This document shows, piece by piece, positions 45,548-54,208 of a DNA stretch of 64,000 bases (position 1 is its first letter; every line of letters begins with the position of its first letter). The DNA is taken from NCBI GenBank assembly GCA_934636825.1, contig CAKUBG010000007.1, positions 1-64,000 of the forward strand, read 5' to 3'. A model generated the notes under the pieces. The model worked only from the letters and a program-made list of their open reading frames with translations. It was not told where the DNA came from and ran no database searches. This DNA comes from an uncultured bacterium. Lineage in GTDB: Bacteria > Vulcanimicrobiota > Xenobia > Xenobiales > Xenobiaceae. A program made the translations under genes and the position numbers.

Positions 45548-47119
45548 ATGTTTGCCAATATTTATACCGCTGCTTTAATCGGCGTCAATGCTCATTTAGT
45601 TTCCTGTGAAGTAGATATTTCTAAAGGATTACCGCGCTGTACCGTTGTGGGTTTACCTGATGCTTCCGTTAATGAAGCCGGCGAACGTGTTTGGGCGGCT
45701 TTCAGTAATTCCGGTTACGAAGCGCCGCTGGGGCGTGTGCGTATAAATTTAGCGCCGGCTGAATTGCGCAAAGAAGGAGCCCGCTTCGATTTAGCCATGG
45801 CCTTAGCCGTGTTAGCTGCCGATGATTGTTGCTCCGAAATAACGCCGCCCATATTGCAAAATTGGCTAGTTTTGGGCGAATTAGCTATGGATGGCAATGT
45901 CCGTCCTGTGCGTGGTGTATTGTTAGCTATTTTAATGGCTCAAAAAATGGGCTTAAACAATATTTTAGTACCTTATGCCAATTTTGCCGAAGCTTCATTG
46001 GTGCAAGGCGTAAATTGTCGCGGTGTTTTCAATTTAAAGCACGCTGTAGCCCTTATCAGCGGCCAACACGAACAGGCGCAAGCGTTAGAATTGGAATGCC
46101 AACGTCGATTAAAATTGGGCGGCGCTTCGTGGCTAGATAGCGACGAGCCCGGGTCTAATTTATCAGCTTTAAAAGAAGACGATTTGCAATATGTTTGCGG
46201 TCAGGCTATAGCCAAGCGCGGGTTGGAAATATGTGCTGCCGGCGGCCACCATGTGCTCATGTTGGGGCCGCCAGGCTCGGGCAAAACTATGCTGGCTCGC
46301 TGTCTTCCTTCAATTATGCCACGCTTAAGCCATCAGGAAGCTTTGGAAGTCACCTCTATTCAAAGCGCTGCCAATTGTTGTCCGCAGCGTTTGGTAAACG
46401 AAGCGCCATTTCGTATGCCTTCTTCCAATATTTCAGCCGCCGGTCTTTTAGGCAGCAACCGCCCCGGGGAAATTACTTTAGCTCATAAAGGGGTTCTCTT
46501 TATGGATGAATTTCCCGAATTTCGCCGTGATTGTTTAGAAGCGCTGCGCCGCCCATTGGAAGAAGGTTGGGTAGAAATAGCTCGCGCTAAAGTTCATGCC
46601 CAATATCCTTGCCGCTTCACTTTGGTAGCGGCCATGAATCCTTGCCCTTGTGGATATTGGGGCGATAGTGAAAAAAGTTGCGTCTGTTTGCCTTCTAAAA
46701 GACGGCGCTATTTAACGCGTTTATCAGGGCCTCTGTTAGATCGTATCGATTTACAATTGCAAGTTTCTCGCACTAAAGCTTCCGAACTTATGGAAACGCA
46801 ATTGGCTGAAAGTTCTGACGTTGTGCGCCAAAGGGTCGAAATAGCCATAGCTATTCAACGTGAGCGTGGCTGCCGCAACGGTTTTATGAATACGGCCCAG
46901 ACTCGCCGTTTTTGTCTTCTCGATAGAGAAAGCAAAAAATTTTTACTAGAAGCTATCAAATTTAACAATTTGTCTGGACGAGTTAAAGATCGCCTCTGTC
47001 GCACGGCCAGAACTATTGCCGATCTGGAAGGGCGAGAGCAAATTGTTTTGAGCGATCTTTGCGAAGCTATGGAATATAGAGCTTTCGATCGTTTTAGCGC
47101 TTCTCTCGATCTATGCTAA
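45548..47119 (+). CDS. comM: YifB/ComM family Mg-chelatase-like AAA ATPase
   Basis: Hexameric helicase-like ATPase that promotes branch migration in natural transformation. The start ATG (MFANIYTAALIGVNAHLVSCEVDISKGLPRCTVVGLPD) has GGGGG at good spacing; the longer frame is not family-like. Walker A GPPGSGKTMLARCLPS, Walker B FMDEFPEF, AAMNPCPCGYWGD and RLSGPLLDRIDLQ are intact; 523 residues. Its presence with pilus genes is consistent with competence but does not prove it. Confidence 0.92.
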   Translation: MFANIYTAALIGVNAHLVSCEVDISKGLPRCTVVGLPDASVNEAGERVWAAFSNSGYEAPLGRVRINLAPAELRKEGARFDLAMALAVLAADDCCSEITPPILQNWLVLGELAMDGNVRPVRGVLLAILMAQKMGLNNILVPYANFAEASLVQGVNCRGVFNLKHAVALISGQHEQAQALELECQRRLKLGGASWLDSDEPGSNLSALKEDDLQYVCGQAIAKRGLEICAAGGHHVLMLGPPGSGKTMLARCLPSIMPRLSHQEALEVTSIQSAANCCPQRLVNEAPFRMPSSNISAAGLLGSNRPGEITLAHKGVLFMDEFPEFRRDCLEALRRPLEEGWVEIARAKVHAQYPCRFTLVAAMNPCPCGYWGDSEKSCVCLPSKRRRYLTRLSGPLLDRIDLQLQVSRTKASELMETQLAESSDVVRQRVEIAIAIQRERGCRNGFMNTAQTRRFCLLDRESKKFLLEAIKFNNLSGRVKDRLCRTARTIADLEGREQIVLSDLCEAMEYRAFDRFSASLDLC

Positions 47120-47173
47120 ATTGTGATACAATCAAAACGTAACGCTTAAGAAAGTAAGAGCTGAAATTTTTTT

Positions 47174-47560
47174 ATGATGAATCTCTTAAATGGTCTTTTA
47201 GGTAATGCTTCCAAGGTTAATACCGAAGATATTACTAAGCAATATGCCAAAATTTTTGCTCCCGGCGAAAAAGTCGAGCATGTCTATAAGCAAATTCGTG
47301 ACTTAATTATTTTTACTGATCGCCGCTTTATTTTTGTCGATATTCAAGGAATTACTGGCAAGAAAGTATCCTTTCATTCTATTCCTTACCGCAATATCAG
47401 CTATTTTTGCGTGGAAACGGCCGGCTTAGTAGATTTAGACGCTGAATTAAAGATATGGGTTGGCGGCAACTGTACTCCTGTGGTCGAGCTTAAATTTAGC
47501 GCGGATTTAGATGTCAACGAAATTCAAAGAGTTTTAGCCGATTATGTTCTGACCGCTTAA
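47174..47560 (+). CDS. Bacterial PH-domain protein
   Basis: 128 residues with one bacterial pleckstrin-homology fold (bPH_1, PF08000): GEKVEHVYKQIRDLIIFTDRRFIFVDIQGITGKKVSFHSIPYRNISYF. Cytosolic, unknown ligand, a family often linked to envelope stress. It lies 54 bases after comM and has its own small gap; a terminator-like hairpin follows. Confidence 0.85.
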   Translation: MMNLLNGLLGNASKVNTEDITKQYAKIFAPGEKVEHVYKQIRDLIIFTDRRFIFVDIQGITGKKVSFHSIPYRNISYFCVETAGLVDLDAELKIWVGGNCTPVVELKFSADLDVNEIQRVLADYVLTA

Positions 47561-47664
47561 GTTAAATTAGGTCGTTTAGCATAATACCTATGGCTGCGTA
47601 CTTCAATTGAAGCACATTTTATTGCTAAGGTGTTTATGCTAAAATGTGGCCTGCAATAAGCGCG

Positions 47665-47708
47665 GCTGCCGACAATGTTTAGCATATCGGCAGCTTAGGC
47701 GCTGTTTT
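47665..47708 (+). terminator. Possible terminator before nifS
   Basis: GCTGCCGA (47665-47672) pairs with TCGGCAGC (47687-47694); a T-run lies ten bases further (GTTTTT). Confidence 0.4.
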
Positions 47709-47745
47709 TAAGTTTTAACTTTTTGCCAAAAGTTGGTTTTTTTAG

Positions 47746-48927
47746 ATGATTTATTTAGATAATGCCGCTACAACTCCGGTTGCTCCGGAAGTAGTTGAGG
47801 CTATGTTGCCGTACTTTACAAAGTTTTATGGCAACCCTTCCAATATTTACGGACTTTCTTTAGCTTCTCGCCGTGCTCTAGATGCTGCTAGGGCCACTGT
47901 GGCCAAATGTATCGGCGCCAAACTGCCCGCCGAGATCTTTTTTACCGGTTGTGGTACCGAATCAGACAATTTAGCTGTTATTGGTTTAGCTAGAGCTAGA
48001 CGCGAATTGGGCAACCACATTATTACTTCAACGGTAGAACACCATGCAATTTTGCATGCTTGCGATCAGCTCAAAAAAGAAGGCTTTGAAATTACCCGTA
48101 TTCCTGTCGATTCTCAGGGTATGGTCAGTGTAGAAAAAGTGGCCGCCGCTTTAACAGATAAAACTGTGGTTGTCTCCATTATGTTGGCCAACAATGAAGT
48201 TGGCACTTTGCAACCTGTGGCCGAAATAGCCAAACTTTTAGCCAATCACCAAGCCTATTTACATACTGACGCTGTGCAAGCGGCTGGTTCTATTCCTATT
48301 AACGTAGTGGATTTGGGCGTGGATGCTTTAAGTATGTCTGCTCACAAATTCCATGGGCCCAAAGGAGTAGGAGCTTTATATTTACGCACTGGAGTACGTC
48401 CTTTAAGCGTCAATTACGGCGGCGGCCAAGAACGCGGTTTGCGTTCTGGTACAGAAAATGTTCCTGGTATCATTGGTTTAGCTAAAGCGTTAGATATGGC
48501 TGTAAGCACTTTAGAGAGTCGCACTGCCGACTTAAAAGCCAAAAGAGACTACCTTATCGAGAAGATTTTAACTTCTGTAAAAGGCGCCGAGCTTACTGGA
48601 CATCCTACTTTGCGTTTACCTGGCAATGCTAGTTTCGTTTTCCCTGGTGTAGAGGGAGAATCTTTAATTATGCAACTGGATCGCAAAGGTGTATGCGCTT
48701 CTTCCGGTTCGGCTTGCGCTTCTTCGGCTTTGGGTATTTCTCATGTGCTTGAAGCTATGGGCTATCATTCTCCTTTGGGACGAGGCAGTTTGCGCTTGAC
48801 TTTAGACGCTTCGGTTACTTACGAAGAGCTTGACGAAGCTATTGCCATTATTGTTAAAGCTGCCCAGAAGTTGCAAGCTATGGCCCCTAAGTCTTGCTTT
48901 ACCAAAGCTCACTCTTGTAATAGATAG
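47746..48927 (+). CDS. nifS: Cysteine desulfurase NifS
   Basis: PLP enzyme that takes sulfur from cysteine for Fe-S cluster assembly. 393 residues. LDNAATTPVAPEV start, EHHAILHA, AQ..AAGS and catalytic Lys201 (SMSAHKFHGPKG). The persulfide Cys324 is in the long loop SSGSACASS, a NifS/IscS type. Directly upstream of the scaffold gene, 7 bases apart. Confidence 0.95.
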   Translation: MIYLDNAATTPVAPEVVEAMLPYFTKFYGNPSNIYGLSLASRRALDAARATVAKCIGAKLPAEIFFTGCGTESDNLAVIGLARARRELGNHIITSTVEHHAILHACDQLKKEGFEITRIPVDSQGMVSVEKVAAALTDKTVVVSIMLANNEVGTLQPVAEIAKLLANHQAYLHTDAVQAAGSIPINVVDLGVDALSMSAHKFHGPKGVGALYLRTGVRPLSVNYGGGQERGLRSGTENVPGIIGLAKALDMAVSTLESRTADLKAKRDYLIEKILTSVKGAELTGHPTLRLPGNASFVFPGVEGESLIMQLDRKGVCASSGSACASSALGISHVLEAMGYHSPLGRGSLRLTLDASVTYEELDEAIAIIVKAAQKLQAMAPKSCFTKAHSCNR

Positions 48928-48934
48928 GAAAAAG

Positions 48935-49333
48935 ATGGAATACTCAGCTTCTGCTTTACAACACGGAGAAAATCCCAAACACATAGGCGAACTGGAAGAA
49001 GCTCAAGGTCATGCTTTTTCGGAAAATCCTATTTGTGGCGATACGGTTGAATTTTGGGTTAATCTTGATGCACAAGGTCAACATGTCGAAAAAGTTGTTT
49101 TTAAAGCTTTTGGCTGCTTGGCCGCCACTGCCGCTTCAGATGCCTTGTGTGATTTAATCGAGGGTAAAACCATAGAAGAGGCGTCTTCTGTCGAAGAAGA
49201 GCAAATAGTTGACGCCTTGGGTGGATTGCCTACAGCCAAATACCACGGAGCTTCTTTGGCTCATGAGGCATTTATGGAAGCTTTGCGCCAAGCAAAAGAA
49301 GTAGTTGCTCTGGAGCGAGAAAACAAACTTTAA
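48935..49333 (+). CDS. nifU: Iron-sulfur scaffold protein NifU/IscU-like, third Cys missing
   Basis: 132-residue Fe-S cluster scaffold. Cys34 (NPICGDTVEF) and Cys61 (AFGCLAATAASDAL) are at two of the three IscU ligand positions. The third, normally K-x-H-C-S, reads AKYHGASLAHEA, so Cys is replaced by Gly105. AGGA lies 7 bases before the ATG. The upstream extension of the reading frame belongs to nifS overlap and is not used. Confidence 0.9.
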   Translation: MEYSASALQHGENPKHIGELEEAQGHAFSENPICGDTVEFWVNLDAQGQHVEKVVFKAFGCLAATAASDALCDLIEGKTIEEASSVEEEQIVDALGGLPTAKYHGASLAHEAFMEALRQAKEVVALERENKL

Positions 49334-49365
49334 CCTAACTATTGTAAAAATAGTTGGCAATTCGG

Positions 49366-49417
49366 TTGCTTTTCTCCAGCCTAAGAGACGAAAAGTTTTT
49401 AGGCAGGGGAAAAGCAA
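49366..49417 (+). other. Long inverted repeat / RNA hairpin after nifU
   Basis: Arms 49366-49384 and 49399-49417 pair over 19 positions with one A-A mismatch and one G-T pair, leaving a 14-base loop. No T-run follows, so it is not an ordinary terminator; it lies 80 bases before the small Cys-rich gene. Confidence 0.7.
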
Positions 49418-49495
49418 TTGGCAGAGGAACTCCATGGCTAATTTTTGTGCATTTGGTAAAAACCGAAGCAGCATAGCTAAAGGAATTGAGCATTT

Positions 49496-49789
49496 TTGAC
49501 ATATTCTTTTTACAATCGAAGAAATGAAGGCTATGGTAGGCAGCCTATGGCTCGCCGCTGCGCTATTGAACCGGCGCGTCGTCATTGCTACATTCTGAAT
49601 AAAGAAATTACTGTTTGTATAAATTATCCAGATTATATCGATTCCAGACGCAAAGGACCCGAGGGCGAAATATATTGCGAAAATATTATTGAATGTTATC
49701 GCAAAGGCATTAAATGTCGCCATAGCGGCATATCGCAGCTTTATCCCGATCCTTTTGTTCCTCAGAGTTCCACCAATTCAAAAGAGTAA
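49496..49789 (+). CDS. Small Cys-rich protein downstream of nifSU
   Basis: 97 residues with six Cys (RRCAIE, RHCYI, TVCINYPDY, IYCENI, ECYRKG, KCRHSG) and conserved-looking YDSRRKGPEGE and SQLYPDPFVP turns. No signal peptide, so the Cys are likely metal or Fe-S ligands and not disulfides. It may assist or receive clusters from NifS/NifU, inferred from position only. TTG start with AAAGGA 11 bases upstream; no family recognised. Confidence 0.6.
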   Translation: MTYSFYNRRNEGYGRQPMARRCAIEPARRHCYILNKEITVCINYPDYIDSRRKGPEGEIYCENIIECYRKGIKCRHSGISQLYPDPFVPQSSTNSKE

Positions 49790-49825
49790 TTATCGATTGA
49801 TTATATTTTTTGATGCAAAATAAAT

Positions 49826-49866
49826 AGCGGCCCCCCTCACAATTGAGAGGAGCCGCTGTCTATTTT
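49826..49866. terminator. Bidirectional terminator
   Basis: AGCGGCcCCCCTC (from 49826) pairs with GAGAGGaGCCGCT (to 49857), then TCTATTTTG; convergent genes on either side. Confidence 0.7.
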
Positions 49867-49895
49867 GTTTGAGGTAAAGCTAATTTTAGTTGAAA

Positions 49896-51353
49896 CTAGA
49901 AATGAACGTTCTTTTCTTTGTAGCTAGTTTCTTTGGCTCTAGTCATAGTTTGTGAATAAGTCGGCTCATTGTCTTGGTGGCGACTATTTTTCTTTTTGGC
50001 TCTAGTCCAGTTGCGTCCGTCTCTACCTGTAGTAGGAATAAGTACTTCTTCAACTACCGAGACCTTGAAATCTATGCTCAAATCTAAGAGACAAGCATAT
50101 TGGTGGCCGTCTACGCGTTTAGAAATATCTACTTGTTGGCCAGGTTGCAAAGGATTGATAAGGTAGCTTTCTACAACATCCCACTGAGCGTTCTTTTTAT
50201 GGCTTTTAACCATAAATTTAACCATAAAAGGTTTTTGTACAGCCAATTCTCCAGTATTGCGGATAGTGGCTTTTATTTCGTAAGCTGTAGCGTAAAATGA
50301 CATCTGACGTAATACGTCAAATTCGACTACTTCCGGTTTAGCCGGTTCCGGTTGCTTTTCTCTAGGATTAGCAGTTGTAGGGTAATTGTAGGCGGTACGC
50401 CCGCTGGGAACAGGAGAGTAGCTAATAGTAGCTGGCTGAGCCTGTTGTTCGTTGGAAGGATGATTTATATTAAAGTCGGCAGCGCTCATACCTGCGGACA
50501 TAGTGGACATTTGGCTCAATCCGGAAGGATAGCGAACGCTCGGAGAATTGGCCATAGAAGCTACATCGTTTATGCTACGTGGCGATTCGGTAGTAACTTG
50601 GCGGTTGCCAACATTAGATACGGAAACGATAGGACGTTCGTAGGGGGAGCTTTTCGCATTTTTAGTAGTTAAACCGCCCATACCAGCTTCAGGAAAAGCT
50701 GGGTTTTCCATAGCATCGGGCATAGAAACAGAAGTGCTGTAAGTACCGTTGGCGTTAGGTAAAGCTTCTAAAGGAGGCATACCAAAAACATTGCCGCCGC
50801 TTTGAATGCTGGCTAAATAGGCATTTTTGGCGCTGACACGTCCGTTTAAAGCCGGTAGAGGAGCTGTTGCCAGTTGATCATTCTGATTGGCTGCGTTGTT
50901 GTTGCCGCTGAAATTGGCCGTTTGTACGGCAATTTGTTGTCCATTTTGAGTTACAGAAGCTTTTATTACTTTGCATAGATCGTTCAGTTGAACGACTAAA
51001 TCGTTTTCGTATAAGCCTGCCGGAGCTTCCAATTTGACACTTTGGCCATTATAGATGCAATAAGAACGACCCACTGTGATAGTGAGCATCGATTCTGACC
51101 AAGAAGCTTCCAACTTATTGCCGTCAAACTCGACGGAAGCGCCGGTGGCTCTAAGTAAAGGTGTGGCCTTGACGGCTAAGTCTTTACCTGTTGAGCCTAT
51201 AACAGCAGAGCGCTCCAAAGCTTGGCCGTTTATCAAAACATCGGGATTAATTTGTGCTTGGGGCTGCTGAGCCGAAGCTAAGCCACCGAGCACGCCGAAC
51301 AGCAACACCAAACATAGTAGCAGCCAAGTCGGCCGCCGACGATTATGTACCAT
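49896..51353 (-). CDS. Secreted protein with copper-amine-oxidase N-like domain
   Basis: 485 residues. Signal peptide (RPTWLLLCLVLLFGVLGGLASA) precedes a copper-amine-oxidase-N-like domain (ALERSAVIGSTGKDLAVKATPLLRATGASVEFDGNKLEASW...LITVGR), a module widespread in envelope proteins. A long Asn/Ser/Pro-rich linker leads to a C-terminal beta domain (VEFDVLRQMSFYATAYEIKATIRNTGELAVQKPFMVKFMV) that resembles FxLYD. The start is fixed by GAGGAG before ATG at 51353; the longer upstream frame overlaps aroC. Likely cell-surface; function unknown. Confidence 0.65.
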   Translation of the reverse strand: MVHNRRRPTWLLLCLVLLFGVLGGLASAQQPQAQINPDVLINGQALERSAVIGSTGKDLAVKATPLLRATGASVEFDGNKLEASWSESMLTITVGRSYCIYNGQSVKLEAPAGLYENDLVVQLNDLCKVIKASVTQNGQQIAVQTANFSGNNNAANQNDQLATAPLPALNGRVSAKNAYLASIQSGGNVFGMPPLEALPNANGTYSTSVSMPDAMENPAFPEAGMGGLTTKNAKSSPYERPIVSVSNVGNRQVTTESPRSINDVASMANSPSVRYPSGLSQMSTMSAGMSAADFNINHPSNEQQAQPATISYSPVPSGRTAYNYPTTANPREKQPEPAKPEVVEFDVLRQMSFYATAYEIKATIRNTGELAVQKPFMVKFMVKSHKKNAQWDVVESYLINPLQPGQQVDISKRVDGHQYACLLDLSIDFKVSVVEEVLIPTTGRDGRNWTRAKKKNSRHQDNEPTYSQTMTRAKETSYKEKNVHF

Positions 51354-51444
51354 ACAAACACTCCTCGCAAACTTCATGTGGCTAAAATTTTTCTTCAGCC
51401 GTAAAGTTATAATAATTTTCTTGGCAGAAATTTTAGCAAAAAAG

Positions 51445-52587
51445 TCAATGCTTTTGTAGCCTCGGCGCTGATTGCCCATTGCTTAGAGCGGCGCTTAGCA
51501 CCAAATCGGCCAAGGTTATAGCCAACATAGCCTCTACAACCGGCACCGCCCTAATAGCTAGGCACGGGTCGTGACGCCCTTTTATAGCTATATTACAAGG
51601 CTGAAGGTTGACGTCTAAAGTCTCTTGCTCCAAGCTGATACTGGGCGTAGGTTTAAAAGCTACTCGGCCCCAAATAAGTCCTCCGGTCGAGATTCCGCCC
51701 CAAATTCCACCTTGACGGTTGGTTTTTAAAGTGGGGCGACCTTGCTTATTTTGCAAAGTATCGTTGGCTGCCGAGCCGTTTAAAGCGCTCAACTGAAAAC
51801 CTTGGCCGATTTCTACACCTTTAACTGCCGGAATAGACATCAGCGCCGAGGCAATTTGAGCGTCAAGGCGATCAAACACAGGTTCGCCAATGGCTGCAGG
51901 CAAGCCGCGTATTGCAAAAACGAGGCGGCCGCCCCAAGAATTGCCCTCTCGCTCGGCTTGTTCCAAAAGTTGCTGTACTTGAGGCCAAGCAGAAGCTTCG
52001 GGAAAACGGGCCAAACAAGAGTCTATTTCCGAGCGGCTGAGCGTTTGTAAATATTGTTCAAATTGGCCATTTTTGTATTGGATACGACAGGGGCCAATTT
52101 GCTCTAGCCAGGCGACAATAGTCAAGGGCTGTGGTTCGTTTGGTATCAGCCATTGGCGCAAGAATTGTTCGGCTAGAGCGCCGGCCAACACTCTTCCGAC
52201 CGTTTCGCGACCGCTGGAACGGCCTCCGCCGCGCCAATCGCGAAAGCCATATTTAGCTTGCCAAGTATAATCTCCGTGGGAAGGGCGATAGACCGAAGCC
52301 AATTTCTGATAATCTTGGGAGCGTTGATCGCGATTGCGTACTATCATAGCTATGGGAGTACCTAAAGTTTGGCCTTCAAAAAGGCCAGATAAAACTTCTA
52401 AGCGATCTTGTTCTTGGCGCGAGGTTGTAAAGCGTTGTCCCGGGCGGCGTCTATCTAAATAACGCTGAATTTCTTCTAAATCGATGGCTATTTGAGAGGG
52501 CATTCCCTCTACTACAGCTCCACAGGCTGGCCCATGTGATTCTCCAAAAGTCATCACTCTGAATATTCTGCCAAAAATATTGCCCAT
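51445..52587 (-). CDS. aroC: Chorismate synthase
   Basis: Last shikimate-pathway enzyme, converting EPSP to chorismate using reduced FMN. 380 residues. GESHGPACGAVVEGMPS, RRRPGQ...TTSRQEQD, GFRDWRGGGRSSGRETVGRVLAGALA and KPTPSISLEQETLD, RHDPCLAIRAVPVVEAM are all in place. Stand-alone; no neighbouring aro gene. Confidence 0.96.
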   Translation of the reverse strand: MGNIFGRIFRVMTFGESHGPACGAVVEGMPSQIAIDLEEIQRYLDRRRPGQRFTTSRQEQDRLEVLSGLFEGQTLGTPIAMIVRNRDQRSQDYQKLASVYRPSHGDYTWQAKYGFRDWRGGGRSSGRETVGRVLAGALAEQFLRQWLIPNEPQPLTIVAWLEQIGPCRIQYKNGQFEQYLQTLSRSEIDSCLARFPEASAWPQVQQLLEQAEREGNSWGGRLVFAIRGLPAAIGEPVFDRLDAQIASALMSIPAVKGVEIGQGFQLSALNGSAANDTLQNKQGRPTLKTNRQGGIWGGISTGGLIWGRVAFKPTPSISLEQETLDVNLQPCNIAIKGRHDPCLAIRAVPVVEAMLAITLADLVLSAALSNGQSAPRLQKH

Positions 52588-52839
52588 ATTATTTTTTCTC
52601 TTTCGCTTTTTGACTTGTGCGCTTTTTTCCCAACGCTAATTATTGGTACTTTTCTTCCATGTTGGCCAAAGTCACTCTTTTTGTATACGTCGGAAAAGGG
52701 GAAAGTAGTCGAAGATTTAAGTGCTAACCTTTCTCAAATTGTGTGGGCAGGAAGCCTCGCTTTAGGGAGTGAAAAAACAATAGTTAGGAATATAATTTCT
52801 GCAACTGAGCATTGAAAATTCCGCAGAGGTTGGAAAATA
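52588..52839. promoter_or_regulatory. Intergenic region
   Basis: Divergent region between aroC and the 52.8 kb gene. No clear promoter or structure recognised. Confidence 0.3.
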
Positions 52840-53280
52840 GTGGCTAAACAAAAAGAAAACTTGCCTGTAGGTTTTTTGATTACCGAAGTTAGCGAAGATG
52901 AGCGCAGAATGTGTGCCCTGGAAGTGCATTGCGCAACCGAGCTTCAAAAGGCCAGCACGGAGCTTAGAGAATTGGCTAAAGAAGCTTGCCGGTTGGCTTT
53001 AGCAGAGCCGGAGGTAAGGTATCTTACCAGAAAGCATGTTCCTTGGGAGGAAGTACGCCGTCAAGAACGGGCTGTGACCGCTCAAGTTTCCGCTGAGTGC
53101 GCCGATTATACTAGAATAGAAGAAAAAGTATTGGCTTTAATGGGTAAGTGGTATAGTAAAGTTTGCTTAATGGAACGTGAAATGAACGATGGTAGTACCT
53201 TTGGATTGCGTCTAGTTAAATTGAATAAAGAGCATTCTTGGGATATTTCTTTTGCTAAATTGGTAATCTTGCAAATGTAA
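52840..53280 (+). CDS. Hypothetical cytosolic protein
   Basis: 146 residues, unrecognised. It is mostly helical and charged (STELRELAKEACRLALAEPEVRYLTRKHVPWEEVRRQERAV), with no membrane segment and two Cys near residues 25 and 31. GTG start with GAGG about 10 bases upstream. Function unknown. Confidence 0.6.
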   Translation: MAKQKENLPVGFLITEVSEDERRMCALEVHCATELQKASTELRELAKEACRLALAEPEVRYLTRKHVPWEEVRRQERAVTAQVSAECADYTRIEEKVLALMGKWYSKVCLMEREMNDGSTFGLRLVKLNKEHSWDISFAKLVILQM

Positions 53281-53294
53281 GTGCCGATTGCCTG

Positions 53295-53323
53295 TTGTTT
53301 GTCGCGTGTTTATTTGATAAAAT
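53295..53323 (+). promoter_or_regulatory. Candidate promoter of the Gly/Ala-rich gene
   Basis: TTGTTT (53295-53300), a 17-base spacer, then TAAAAT (53318-53323). It would give an untranslated leader of about 165 bases. Confidence 0.45.
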
Positions 53324-53494
53324 AAGAGTGATACCGTGCGGCACGCAAAGCACCAAGCACTATTTCGGGCTGGCTTTTCCCGGGAGTGTTCAAGTGTTTT
53401 GAGGGCAGCTTCCGCTCACAGTTGGCGGTTGTTCCGAGGGTCGTGCAGTTATTTCTCGGCGCGGTGTTTGAGTTTTTAGGAGGACGTTTTTATA

Positions 53495-54097
53495 ATGTCT
53501 ATAAATTCAGTAAATTCTTTTGCCAATACTTATAGCGCATCTGCTCCAGTATATAGCAAAGAAACGACCAACACTGAAACTGCCGCCGTACAGGCAGAGC
53601 CGCAAGAAATGTTTGCTTTGAGTGAGCAAAGTGAAGAACCCGCTCCTCAAAAGCCTCCCTTCGCTACTCGTATTGCCCGCAACGCTGCCGGTGTAGTTAC
53701 CGGTGCTATCGGTGCTGCTGCCGGTGCTACCAAAGGTGGTTTGGTAGGTGCTGCTCAGGGCAAAGTCAGTATTTCTCACGACGCCAAAGTAGTTTTACAA
53801 GCTATCGGTGCTTCCGCTGGTTTAGTAGCCGGATTGGCTATTGCCGGTACTGTCGCTGGCCCTATCGCTTTGGTCGGTGGCTTGATCGCTGGTCCTTTGG
53901 TAGGTTCCATGGCCGGTGGTATGGTCGGCGGTGCTGTTGAAGGTCTTGGCTCAGCTATCGTCGGTGCTGGCCCCGGCGCTGTCAATGGCGCTAAAAAAGG
54001 CTTCGATATCGGTCGCACAGTAATAGACAAGATCGTTGCTAAAGAAGCTCCCGCTCCTCAAGAGCAAGCTCCCGCTTCCGAAGAAAAAGTCGGCTAG
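53495..54097 (+). CDS. Gly/Ala-rich glycine-zipper membrane protein
   Basis: 200 residues. A hydrophilic N terminus (about 60) is followed by a long run of glycine-zipper hydrophobic sequence (AAGVVTGAIGAAAGATKGGLVGAAQG, GASAGLVAGLAIAGTVAGPIALVGGLIAGPLVGSMAGGMVGGAVEGLG) and a Pro/Ala/Glu tail. Glycine zippers occur in membrane-inserting or pore-forming proteins and in outer-membrane lipoproteins; no signal peptide is present. AGGAGG lies about 10 bases before the ATG, and codons are strongly biased, which suggests high expression. Unknown role. Confidence 0.65.
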   Translation: MSINSVNSFANTYSASAPVYSKETTNTETAAVQAEPQEMFALSEQSEEPAPQKPPFATRIARNAAGVVTGAIGAAAGATKGGLVGAAQGKVSISHDAKVVLQAIGASAGLVAGLAIAGTVAGPIALVGGLIAGPLVGSMAGGMVGGAVEGLGSAIVGAGPGAVNGAKKGFDIGRTVIDKIVAKEAPAPQEQAPASEEKVG

Positions 54098-54149
54098 TTT
54101 TTACCACAAGTGCCTTAAAGCCCCTGCCTTCAGGTATGGGGAGTATGTT
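54098..54149 (+). repeat. Dispersed element, copy A (IS200/IS605 right-end-like)
   Basis: Begins at the stop of the glycine-zipper gene and runs TTTTTACCACAAGTG...AAAGCCCCTGCC..GGGGAG. CCCC/GGGG with an inner CCT/AGG makes a hairpin. It matches copy B (59695-59745) at roughly three of four positions. The layout resembles the right end of IS200/IS605 elements from memory; no tnpA/tnpB is near. Confidence 0.5.
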
Positions 54150-54169
54150 AATATATATTGATTGCCTAA

Positions 54170-54208
54170 ATGAGCTCTGCTTTCTTTACGGAAGGCAGAG
54201 CTCATTTT
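54170..54208. terminator. Bidirectional terminator
   Basis: ATGAGCTCTGC (54170-54180) pairs with GCAGAGCTCAT (54194-54204), followed by TTTT; between the glycine-zipper gene and the convergent transglutaminase-like gene. Confidence 0.75.

Noticed and set aside
53776..54030. 84-codon Pro/Ala-rich frame opposite the glycine-zipper gene
   Set aside because: It mirrors the Gly/Ala codons of the real gene.
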